Below the pieces are notes generated by a model. The model made no database searches. It was not told where the DNA came from and was given only the letters and a program-made list of their open reading frames with translations. The translations under genes were made by a program, and so were the position numbers. From the NCBI GenBank assembly GCA_964617015.1, contig CAZTVG010000016.1, forward strand, positions 1 to 10,790: a stretch of DNA of 10,790 nt, given 5' to 3'. Source of the DNA: ASMP01 sp964617015. GTDB taxonomy: Archaea; Nanobdellota; Nanobdellia; Pacearchaeales; GW2011-AR1. Shown piece by piece: positions 6,361 through 10,790 of this stretch (position 1 is the first letter of the stretch; each line of letters starts with the position of its first letter).

Positions 6361-6636
6361 TTAAATATGCAGTATTTTAAAAGTTTTAAATTCTTGGAAT
6401 TTTTCCGGTTTTAACTGAACTTTTCTTATCTGAGAATGCTTTGGACCTTTTTTGGAAATCTCTATCATTTTATTTACATCATCAGTACCTCCCTCAAGAA
6501 AAATCTCCACACGGCCATCTTCAAGGTTTCTTACAAAACCCTTCACATTATATCTTTCAGCATTTTCCTTGATAAAAGACCTGAAGAATATCCCCTGAAC
6601 TGTTCCATCAATGTAAAGCCTGACTGATTTCTTCAT
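6361..6636 (-). CDS. acyP: acylphosphatase
   Basis: A 91-residue acylphosphatase (PF00708), the size of the stand-alone enzyme, which hydrolyses acyl phosphates such as 1,3-bisphosphoglycerate and carbamoyl phosphate. The signature GTVQGIFFR runs from 11 to 19, with the phosphate-binding Arg19, and the catalytic Asn37 is in GFVRNLEDGRVEIFLEG. The usual Val after QG is Ile here. The start at 6636 is chosen because MKKSVRLYIDG is where the family begins; a frame from 6741 would add 35 unrelated residues and run 59 bases into the 109-aa gene. It heads the run of seven genes going down to 3205. A TATA-like box lies about 35 bases upstream, giving a short leader of roughly ten bases. Confidence 0.9.
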   Translation of the reverse strand: MKKSVRLYIDGTVQGIFFRSFIKENAERYNVKGFVRNLEDGRVEIFLEGGTDDVNKMIEISKKGPKHSQIRKVQLKPEKFQEFKTFKILHI

Positions 6637-6664
6637 GAGGGTACAAGAAGAAAAGAGTTTATTA

Positions 6665-6678
6665 ATTTTTATAAAAAT
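6665..6678 (-). promoter_or_regulatory. TATA-like box and T-run between the 109-aa gene and acylphosphatase
   Basis: The minus strand reads TTTATTTTTATAAAAATT just after the TAA of the 109-aa gene. The T-run can end that gene's transcript, and TTTATAAAAA, centred about 35 bases before the acylphosphatase ATG, can serve as the promoter of the seven-gene run. Confidence 0.45.
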
Positions 6679-6682
6679 AAAG

Positions 6683-7012
6683 TTACTGTGGATTAGAACC
6701 AAGCATATATCTTCCTTCCTCAATTCCAGGCAGTGATTCAATTCTTTTTACTCCTTGGAATCTTGCAGGACCATCAACTCCAAAAGGAAGAGGTAGTTGA
6801 ATTTCTATGTCTTTTCCATCTTCAGGAATTTTGCCAACTTTTCGCAATAAAATCTCTAAATCACCAAGACTCATAGAAATCTGTAAGATTCCTGATTCAG
6901 GATTAAAATTATACAAAGTTTGCCCATTTATTTCCTCTCTTGTAGTACAGCCATAATTTCTACCATCTGGTCTGGGTGTATATATCCCTTTTTCATCAAG
7001 TATTAAAGCCAT
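6683..7012 (-). CDS. protein of unknown function, 109 aa
   Basis: A soluble-looking 109-residue protein starting at ATG. It begins MALILDEKGIYTPRPDGRN, holds a single cysteine (GCTTREEING), a helical centre (SLGDLEILLRKVGKIP) and a strand-rich second half with IEIQLPLPFGVDGPARF and a repeated glycine-proline pattern. No signal peptide, membrane segment or known catalytic motif is visible, and I do not recognise the family. It has its own TATA-like box 26 bases before the start and a palindrome just upstream of that, so it is probably a single-gene, regulated, leaderless transcript. Coding bias and composition agree with the neighbours, so I take it as real. Confidence 0.7.
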   Translation of the reverse strand: MALILDEKGIYTPRPDGRNYGCTTREEINGQTLYNFNPESGILQISMSLGDLEILLRKVGKIPEDGKDIEIQLPLPFGVDGPARFQGVKRIESLPGIEEGRYMLGSNPQ

Positions 7013-7033
7013 TCTATAATTTTATTAAATAAC

Positions 7034-7041
7034 TATATAAA
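7034..7041 (-). promoter_or_regulatory. TATA-like box for the 109-aa gene
   Basis: The minus strand reads TTTATATA, centred about 26 bases before the ATG at 7012, the spacing expected for a leaderless archaeal transcript. Confidence 0.5.
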
Positions 7042-7048
7042 TATAATT

Positions 7049-7060
7049 GTGATAAATCAC
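7049..7060. promoter_or_regulatory. GTGAT-AA-ATCAC palindrome, possible operator
   Basis: A perfect 5+5 inverted repeat with a two-base centre lies just upstream of the TATA-like box of the 109-aa gene, in the position of the BRE or an upstream regulator site. The gene directly upstream encodes a winged-helix protein. Binding of that regulator here is inference; short palindromes also occur by chance in AT-rich DNA. Confidence 0.35.
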
Positions 7061-7101
7061 AACCCGAAAATCTTCTCTAAATTGGTCACGCCTGAACAAT
7101 T

Positions 7102-7374
7102 TTAAAGACCGAAGGTTTTTTCAAATTCACGCATCTGGCTGTACTGGAAGAAAAAATCCTTTCCCTGTTTTGTTATTACAATAAGGTTGCCTTTTTTCGT
7201 GTTTTCTCTATTTATGAGTTTTTTATCAATCAGCTCGTCAAGATATGTTTTCATCTGGCTGTGAGAAAGGTTTGCTTTATACATCATATGCGTCGGCTTA
7301 ATGCTTCCGCCTTTTTCCTGAAGAATTGCCAGCATATCTGAGATTATTTCCATACGGCTTCTTTTTCTTTCCAT
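7102..7374 (-). CDS. winged helix-turn-helix transcriptional regulator (HTH_45-like)
   Basis: A 90-residue basic protein fitting the archaeal winged-helix family PF14947 (HTH_45): helix 1 RMEIISDMLAILQEKGG (7-23), the turn KPTHMMYKANLSH (26-38), recognition helix SQMKTYLDELIDKKLI (39-54) and a wing NRENTKKGNLIVITKQGKDFF. The last 15 residues (YSQMREFEKTFGL) probably form a dimerising helix. The gene begins inside the 3' end of the seven-helix membrane protein gene, in another frame, with a 77-base overlap, so the two are co-transcribed and likely functionally linked. A second ATG at codon 8 would shorten the overlap to 56 bases. Such membrane-protein/wHTH pairs suggest regulation tied to the envelope, which is inference. 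Confidence 0.82.
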   Translation of the reverse strand: MERKRSRMEIISDMLAILQEKGGSIKPTHMMYKANLSHSQMKTYLDELIDKKLINRENTKKGNLIVITKQGKDFFFQYSQMREFEKTFGL

Positions 7375-8044
7375 ATTTCCATATCCTTATAATTAAGGCT
7401 AACAAAATAGTATAGCTTATTAATTCTACCATGTTTCCCAGGACAAACATTATCTCAACTCCAGGAAGTATAAATATCAGCTGGCTCAAGGCAAGAATTC
7501 CAAACGCAATCATAAGAATTTTTGTATTAATAAATCTGTTTCTTTTGTAAATTCTGTAATAATTTTCAACTATCAAGACTAAAATAACAAGGGCTGTCAG
7601 ATGGAAAAGATAGAAAAATTCCCTGCTTAACAGAGCTGAAATCATGATAAAATAAATTACAAGAGCATAATCTCCGATAGATTTCCTTTCTCTTGGAAGC
7701 CTGTAAATAATGTAAAGTCCGGCCAGTGTAAGAAATCTGTGAAACATAAAACCAGCATAATAAAAGATATCAACTGAACTTACAATCTGGCTTGTAATAA
7801 TTGCCTGTCCTATTGCCTGGCTCGGTCCGATATTGTAATACAGAACCAGCTTTGTAAAAATTGTTGCAAGCTGTGCAAGAGCAATCAGTCCGAATCCAAG
7901 TCCCAGATAAAAAATATTCCTGTTCTTATTTAGTTTGTAATATTTTAAAGCTAGGACAGTGAAAATTAAAAGTACAATAAAGCTAAAAGTCTCAATCAAA
8001 ACATCCTTGCCCAAAAACCAGTCAGGAGTAGGAACTATCCTCAT
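7298..8044 (-). CDS. seven-helix integral membrane protein, unknown function
   Basis: A 248-residue protein with about seven hydrophobic helices: roughly 15-35, 43-66, 88-112, 122-140, 145-165, 174-192 and 195-222. The N-terminus (MRIVPTPDWFLGKD) is outside by charge rule, and the C-terminal tail, rich in Lys/Arg (KYGKKKKPYGNNLRYAGNSS and a final GKRRKH), is inside. Seven helices with an outside N-terminus resemble a sensor or receptor-like topology, but no retinal lysine or other family motif is recognised. The basic tail is encoded by the stretch that overlaps the regulator gene, so it may be unconserved. A TATA-like box lies about 24 bases before the ATG; GAGGA immediately before the start is too close for a normal ribosome site, so the mRNA is probably leaderless. 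Confidence 0.8.
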   Translation of the reverse strand: MRIVPTPDWFLGKDVLIETFSFIVLLIFTVLALKYYKLNKNRNIFYLGLGFGLIALAQLATIFTKLVLYYNIGPSQAIGQAIITSQIVSSVDIFYYAGFMFHRFLTLAGLYIIYRLPRERKSIGDYALVIYFIMISALLSREFFYLFHLTALVILVLIVENYYRIYKRNRFINTKILMIAFGILALSQLIFILPGVEIMFVLGNMVELISYTILLALIIRIWKYGKKKKPYGNNLRYAGNSSGKRRKH

Positions 8045-8063
8045 TCCTCAGAAAATTGGTTTT

Positions 8064-8073
8064 CATTTAAAAA
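8064..8073 (-). promoter_or_regulatory. TATA-like box for the membrane protein / regulator pair
   Basis: The minus strand reads TTTTTAAATG, centred about 24 bases before the ATG at 8044. It is the likely single promoter for the membrane protein and the winged-helix regulator. Confidence 0.45.
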
Positions 8074-8163
8074 CCTTATGAAATCAGGTTCTATGTCTTT
8101 TTTCTTTATTGTTTTTTCACAATTGTTTTATAAACCATTTTCTTCATTTTAGTAATCCTAAAA

Positions 8164-8220
8164 TTGAGTCCAACCCTCTTTTCAACCGTTCCCTTTCAAA
8201 GAAAGGGAACTCATACTCAA
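8164..8220. repeat. perfect 10-bp stem-loop nested in an outer 6-bp stem
   Basis: Arms GTTCCCTTTC (8188-8197) and GAAAGGGAAC (8201-8210) are perfectly complementary around an AAA loop. Outside them TTGAGT (8164-8169) and ACTCAA (8215-8220) also pair, leaving an asymmetric internal loop of 18 and 4 bases. Such a nested perfect stem is well above what flanking DNA shows. It could be a structured RNA, a protein binding site or the relic of a mobile element. Confidence 0.6.
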
Positions 8221-8221
8221 C

Positions 8222-8233
8222 CCCCTTTAGGGG
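8222..8233. repeat. second GC hairpin, CCCC-TTTA-GGGG
   Basis: A 4-bp all-GC stem with a four-base loop directly follows the nested stem-loop, inside very AT-rich DNA. A T5 run follows 20 bases later, so on the plus strand it could be the 3' hairpin of a small transcript. Confidence 0.45.
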
Positions 8234-8296
8234 CAATAAAAAACCCTTAAAATTTTTGTATTGAGACCAAGATAAAAAAGGATTTAAAAAGAGGAA

Positions 8297-8443
8297 ATGA
8301 AAGAAAAACTTTACCTTGAGGGAGTTCCTGCAGATACAAAAGAGGAAATATCTCTTCTTTACAATCTTGGAGTTGAGATAGAAGAACTTGAGTATCTTAT
8401 AAGAGTTAAATTTCGCGAGAGTTTAAATCTAGAGTTCTCTTAA
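8297..8443 (+). CDS. possible small protein, 48 aa
   Basis: ATG at 8297 opens 48 codons ending TAA at 8441. The protein starts MKEKLYLEGVPADTKEEI, continues through SLLYNLGVEIEELEYLIR and ends in LNLEFS. It is acidic and helix-prone, with amphipathic helices about 14-23 and 28-42, and its codons look like those of the neighbours. GAGG lies only two bases before the ATG, too close for a usual ribosome site, but ATAAAAAA about 22 bases upstream could give a leaderless transcript. It overlaps the 3' end of the TrmY gene tail to tail by 15 bases. It fills what would otherwise be an empty 130 bases. No family recognised; expression unproven. Confidence 0.45.
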   Translation: MKEKLYLEGVPADTKEEISLLYNLGVEIEELEYLIRVKFRESLNLEFS

Positions 8444-9010
8444 GTCCAGCGCATTATTGAGGATTGTAATAATCTGGCTCGCAAAATAAATCCTTGGCCC
8501 GACAGAAATACTCTCTGCTATTTTTTTCAGTCTTTTCAGCTCTTTCCTTGGAAGCCCGTTATGGTCTCCAAGAATAAAAACGCTTTTCTCGGGAATTCTT
8601 ACGTTCCTTATATCCTTTCCTCTTTTATCCAGGACAAAAATTTTTTTACCCTCTTTGGCAAGCTCACTAATGACATTCAGAAAACTCTTTTTTTCTATAG
8701 AACAGCCTGGCAGAACTTCTGTCTTTTTTCCTTCCCTGTACTTGTAAAGAATTTTTTTAATTAAATTTGCAACATCTTTCTTGCTTAACCTTGTCTCTGG
8801 CTTTACCTGAATTTCTATGTGTTTCGGAGGATCCGGCGCTCCGTAAAAAATCAAGTGCAGTTTAACATCATCCCTTAAACTGTGTGAAAGGAAGAATGAA
8901 TTTATTATGACATGTATTACAATATCCATTCTGCCTGCTTTCATTAACTCACTCACGTTGAAGTTTCCGGATGTTCTTGCCTCGCTTGAAAAGTACACGA
9001 AATGTCTCAT
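8429..9010 (-). CDS. trmY: tRNA (pseudouridine(54)-N1)-methyltransferase TrmY
   Basis: A 193-residue SPOUT-class methyltransferase of the archaeal DUF358/TrmY family (PF04013), which uses S-adenosylmethionine to turn pseudouridine 54 of the tRNA T-loop into N1-methylpseudouridine. Visible features are the opening MRHFVYFSSEARTSGNF, AGRMDIVIHVIINSFFLSHS (25-44) and RDDVKLHLIFYGAPDPPKHI. The knotted cofactor site at the end has FILGDHNGL (145-153), ISVGPRIYFASQIITILNN (168-186) and the terminal ALDLREL. Length is normal for the family. It shares ATGA with the end of the tag gene (4-base overlap), so it is the last gene of the cbf5-trx-tag-trmY operon. The family's pseudouridine partner in archaea is usually Pus10; Cbf5 is the pseudouridine enzyme here. 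Confidence 0.9.
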   Translation of the reverse strand: MRHFVYFSSEARTSGNFNVSELMKAGRMDIVIHVIINSFFLSHSLRDDVKLHLIFYGAPDPPKHIEIQVKPETRLSKKDVANLIKKILYKYREGKKTEVLPGCSIEKKSFLNVISELAKEGKKIFVLDKRGKDIRNVRIPEKSVFILGDHNGLPRKELKRLKKIAESISVGPRIYFASQIITILNNALDLREL

Positions 9011-9588
9011 TCTTTTAGCTCCTTGTATCTGAAGCAGTCAATTAAATGGTCATTGACTATTCCGGTTCCCTGCATGAAAGCATAACAGATTGTGGGACCG
9101 ACAAATTTAAATCCCCTTTCCTTTAAATCTTTGCTCATAGTGTCTGATTCTTTTGTTCTGGAAGGCAGCTCTTTTAGCTCTTTAAATTTATTTCTTATTG
9201 TTTTGTGTTTGGTAAACTGCCATATATATTTATCAAAAGCCCCAAACTCTTTTTGAATTTCCAAAAACTTTTGAGCGTTCACAATAGCCCCTTCAATTTT
9301 TAATCTGTTCCTTACTATGCTTGCATCATCAAGCAGCCTTTTTCTGTCCTGGTCTATGTATCCTGCTATTTTGACTGGATTGAAATTATCAAATGCTTTT
9401 CTGAAGTTCTCCCTCTTTTTTAGGATAATTTCCCAGCTTAATCCTGCCTGGAAGGTATCAAGCAAAAAATATTCAAACAGTTTTTTATCATCATGAACAG
9501 GGACACCCCACTCTTCATCATGATATTTTATCATTAATTTGTTCTTTTCTTCTTTACCCGGCCACGCGCATCTTTTTTTATTTTCCAT
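9007..9588 (-). CDS. tag: DNA-3-methyladenine glycosylase I
   Basis: A 193-residue helix-hairpin-helix glycosylase of the Tag family (PF03352) that cuts 3-methyladenine out of alkylated DNA to begin base excision repair. The structural zinc site is complete: Cys7 (RCAW), His23 (IKYHDEEWG), His181 and Cys185 (VNDHLIDC). Also present are FQAGLSWEIILKKRENFR (about 46-63), IVRNRLKI and GFKFVGPTICYAFMQGTG near the end. The position of E. coli Glu38, which contacts the damaged base (LEGQQAGLSW), is Asp44 here (LDTFQAGLSW). Tag is chiefly bacterial, so transfer into this archaeal lineage is likely. The gene overlaps the thioredoxin 3' end by 11 bases and trmY by 4. Confidence 0.93.
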   Translation of the reverse strand: MENKKRCAWPGKEEKNKLMIKYHDEEWGVPVHDDKKLFEYFLLDTFQAGLSWEIILKKRENFRKAFDNFNPVKIAGYIDQDRKRLLDDASIVRNRLKIEGAIVNAQKFLEIQKEFGAFDKYIWQFTKHKTIRNKFKELKELPSRTKESDTMSKDLKERGFKFVGPTICYAFMQGTGIVNDHLIDCFRYKELKE

Positions 9589-9919
9589 CCTTTAATTTCT
9601 CCAAAATTTTATCAAGCTTCTCCCTCAATAAATCTTTCCTGAGAGAGCCAAGAATTTTATCCTTAACTTGTTTTTGATAAACTACTGCAAGTGTTGGAAT
9701 ACTGCTTACCTTGAAAAACGAAGCCATTTCCAATTCTTCTTCAACATCTGCTTTGCAGAATTTTAAGGTTCCCTCATACTCTGCGCTAAGCTCTTCAAAA
9801 ATTGGCCCCATTACTTTGCAAGGCATACACCAACCTGCCCAGAAATCAATAATAACAGGAATATCTGAATTAGTAACTTCCCCCTCAAAATTTTCCTTGT
9901 TCACTTTCACAGTTGTCAT
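9578..9919 (-). CDS. trxA: thioredoxin
   Basis: A 113-residue thioredoxin that keeps cytoplasmic protein disulfides reduced. The buried acid Asp25 and active site FWAGWCMPCK (26-35; Cys31 and Cys34), and the cis-proline loop SSIPTL with Pro75 are in the usual places, and length is normal. The dipeptide between the cysteines is Met-Pro rather than the common Gly-Pro, a variant also seen in other thioredoxins, which may shift redox potential. A third cysteine, Cys55, sits in LKFCKADV. The chain ends with a lysine-rich helix. ATGA is shared with the cbf5 stop (4-base overlap), and the 3' end overlaps tag by 11 bases. Confidence 0.93.
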   Translation of the reverse strand: MTTVKVNKENFEGEVTNSDIPVIIDFWAGWCMPCKVMGPIFEELSAEYEGTLKFCKADVEEELEMASFFKVSSIPTLAVVYQKQVKDKILGSLRKDLLREKLDKILEKLKDGK

Positions 9920-10790
9920 TTTATTTCCTGCAGGACAAATTCAGGTCTTGCGAATATTTTTCCTTCAGCTGTGACATTGTAAATTCCCATAAATTTATCT
10001 CCTTCAAAAATACAGAATCTATCTTTATTTTTCCTGTCTTCACTATTTTTTAAATATTCATAATATACAGGACTTCCATGCGAAATATTTTTAATATACG
10101 CTTTTTTTACTCGAACAACAGGATAAATTTCGGAAATTATTTCTCCCGGGATTATTATTTCCTTTAAATTTTTTTCATTTCTGTTTTCATATTCTGAAAC
10201 AGCTTTCTCAAATTCATACAAATTTATGGTTGGATATTTTTTATCATATTCTTTAAATATGCCTGCTCTGATTCTTCTAAGCTCCAGCATGTGTGCGCCA
10301 GTCCTAAGATGAGTGCCGAGGTCATGAATCAGTTTTCTTATATACGTTCCTCCCTGGCATTCCACCTTAAATAAAATATCTTGTCCATCTTTTTCCAAAA
10401 TTTCAAAATTCTTTATCTCTCTTTCACGTTCCTCACGCTTTACACGGGATTTAACAGGTGGTTTTTGAATGATTTTTCCAAGGAATTTTTCTTTTATCGC
10501 TTTTTTAATCTCTCTGAGGGGAATTTCCTTATGAATTCTCATTATTCCAACATACTCTTTATCCTCTCCCAAAAAAAATCCTGTGAGTTTGCATGCACGG
10601 TTTAAAGCTATGGGAAGGACTCCTGTAACCTTGGGGTCAAGAGTTCCAAAATGACTTGTTTTTCTGAGGTTAAGCCTGATTTTAACAGCTTCAGAAACAT
10701 CAAAACTAGTAGGACCAGATGGCTTATCCAGGTTTATAATTCCAAACTCCAAAAGCTCTTTTATAGATTTCTTTTGTTTGAGTTTTTCTA
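9916..10790 (-). CDS. cbf5: Cbf5/TruB-family tRNA/rRNA pseudouridine synthase (5' partial)
   Basis: The frame has no stop up to the window edge; the TTG at 10752 is internal, because the codons before it (KKSIKELL) match the usual position of the lead-in to FGIINLDKPSGPTS. So the start lies beyond 10790. The catalytic loop is HFGTLDPKVTGVLP with the nucleophile Asp 39 codons in from that TTG. CQGGTYIRKLIHDLG, TGAHMLELRRIR and IIQKPPVKSRVKR also fit the family. The C-terminal 75 residues resemble a PUA RNA-binding domain, as in archaeal Cbf5, the catalytic subunit of H/ACA guide-RNA particles acting with Nop10, Gar1 and L7Ae. Bacterial TruB is less likely given KEYVGIMRIH and the PUA tail. It heads the visible four-gene operon. 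Confidence 0.9.
   Translation of the reverse strand, partial: EKLKQKKSIKELLEFGIINLDKPSGPTSFDVSEAVKIRLNLRKTSHFGTLDPKVTGVLPIALNRACKLTGFFLGEDKEYVGIMRIHKEIPLREIKKAIKEKFLGKIIQKPPVKSRVKREEREREIKNFEILEKDGQDILFKVECQGGTYIRKLIHDLGTHLRTGAHMLELRRIRAGIFKEYDKKYPTINLYEFEKAVSEYENRNEKNLKEIIIPGEIISEIYPVVRVKKAYIKNISHGSPVYYEYLKNSEDRKNKDRFCIFEGDKFMGIYNVTAEGKIFARPEFVLQEIK

Larger units (their letters stand above)
8163..8270. repeat. imperfect direct repeat ATTGAG(T/A)CCAA flanking the hairpin block
   Basis: ATTGAGTCCAA at 8163-8173 and ATTGAGACCAA at 8260-8270 match at 10 of 11 positions and enclose the two hairpins. They could be decayed target-site duplications around an 86-base insertion or paired binding sites. 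The span given covers both copies and the block between them. Confidence 0.4.
8045..8296. other. intergenic region with nested hairpins between outward-facing genes
   Basis: This 252-base gap separates a minus-strand gene running left from a small plus-strand ORF running right. Neither strand encodes a recognisable protein here. It holds the promoter of the membrane protein gene, a symmetrical TTTATAAA box at 8127-8134 that could serve either strand, a block of stem-loops at 8164-8233, a T5 run at 8253-8257 and ATAAAAAA at 8272-8279, a possible TATA box for the small ORF. Since both flanking genes point away, the stem-loops cannot be terminators of either. Confidence 0.7.

Noticed and set aside
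6361..6741. Longer 126-residue form of acylphosphatase starting at 6741
   Set aside because: The extra 35 residues are unlike the family, overlap the 109-aa gene by 59 bases and lie upstream of the likely promoter; the family N-terminus begins at 6636.
8188..8210. Hairpin as an intrinsic terminator
   Set aside because: Both neighbouring genes are transcribed away from it and no T-run follows directly on either strand.
8120..8300. tRNA, C/D box or H/ACA guide RNA in the intergenic gap
   Set aside because: No T-loop consensus, no RUGAUGA/CUGA pair and no ACA tail beside the hairpin were found, so the RNA class is left open.
10750..10752. TTG at 10752 as the Cbf5 start
   Set aside because: The frame stays open to the window edge and the upstream codons fit the known N-terminal lead-in of archaeal Cbf5.
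1..10790. CRISPR array, insertion sequence or integrase
   Set aside because: No regularly spaced repeats, transposase or integrase motifs on either strand.

Overview
The window is AT-rich, gene-dense DNA that looks archaeal, most probably from a small-genome DPANN lineage (Woesearchaeota/Pacearchaeota-like; this placement is inference). The evidence is the gene content: Cbf5-type pseudouridine synthase with PUA tail, TrmY-type SPOUT methyltransferase, a DUF1931-like histone-fold protein, an archaeal winged-helix regulator, and cell-surface proteins held by a C-terminal membrane helix. In addition, TTTAAA/TTTATA-type boxes lie about 24-26 bases before several start codons, as expected for archaeal TATA promoters giving leaderless mRNAs. 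I see no rRNA, tRNA, CRISPR array or insertion sequence.

Layout. 1-1158 (+): 3' end of a surface protein with a six-cysteine cluster and a C-terminal membrane anchor. It converges on the rest of the window, which is almost entirely on the minus strand. 1206-1781: histidine phosphatase with its own promoter. 1806-1925: a short stretch that reads like the C-terminal tail of a glycosyltransferase, probably a gene remnant. 1926-3180: a two-gene unit, a secreted lamin-tail-domain surface protein followed by a 173-aa conserved-looking protein of unknown function. 3205-6636: a tightly packed seven-gene run read from right to left: acylphosphatase, MazG-like NTP pyrophosphohydrolase, class II lysyl-tRNA synthetase, HD-domain hydrolase, 63-aa two-helix membrane protein, histone-fold protein, PD-(D/E)XK nuclease. 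6683-7012: unknown 109-aa protein with its own promoter and a nearby palindrome. 7102-8044: a seven-helix membrane protein overlapping a winged-helix regulator by 77 bases.

8045-8428 is the largest gap. It holds a perfect 10-bp hairpin nested inside a second stem, a second GC-rich hairpin, an imperfect direct repeat around the whole block, and an unannotated 48-codon plus-strand ORF at its right end. 8429-10790 is a four-gene minus-strand operon with stop/start overlaps: Cbf5/TruB (5' end outside the window), thioredoxin, DNA-3-methyladenine glycosylase I, TrmY.

How the genes fit together. Two themes stand out: RNA modification and translation (Cbf5, TrmY, LysRS) and DNA maintenance or nucleotide-pool cleaning (Tag, MazG-like, nuclease, histone fold). 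Cbf5 and TrmY both concern pseudouridine and share an operon. No single complete novel defence or mobile system is evident. The strongest candidates for something undescribed are the structured 8163-8260 element with the adjoining small ORF, the 7TM-regulator pair with its possible operator, and the histone-fold/nuclease pair.
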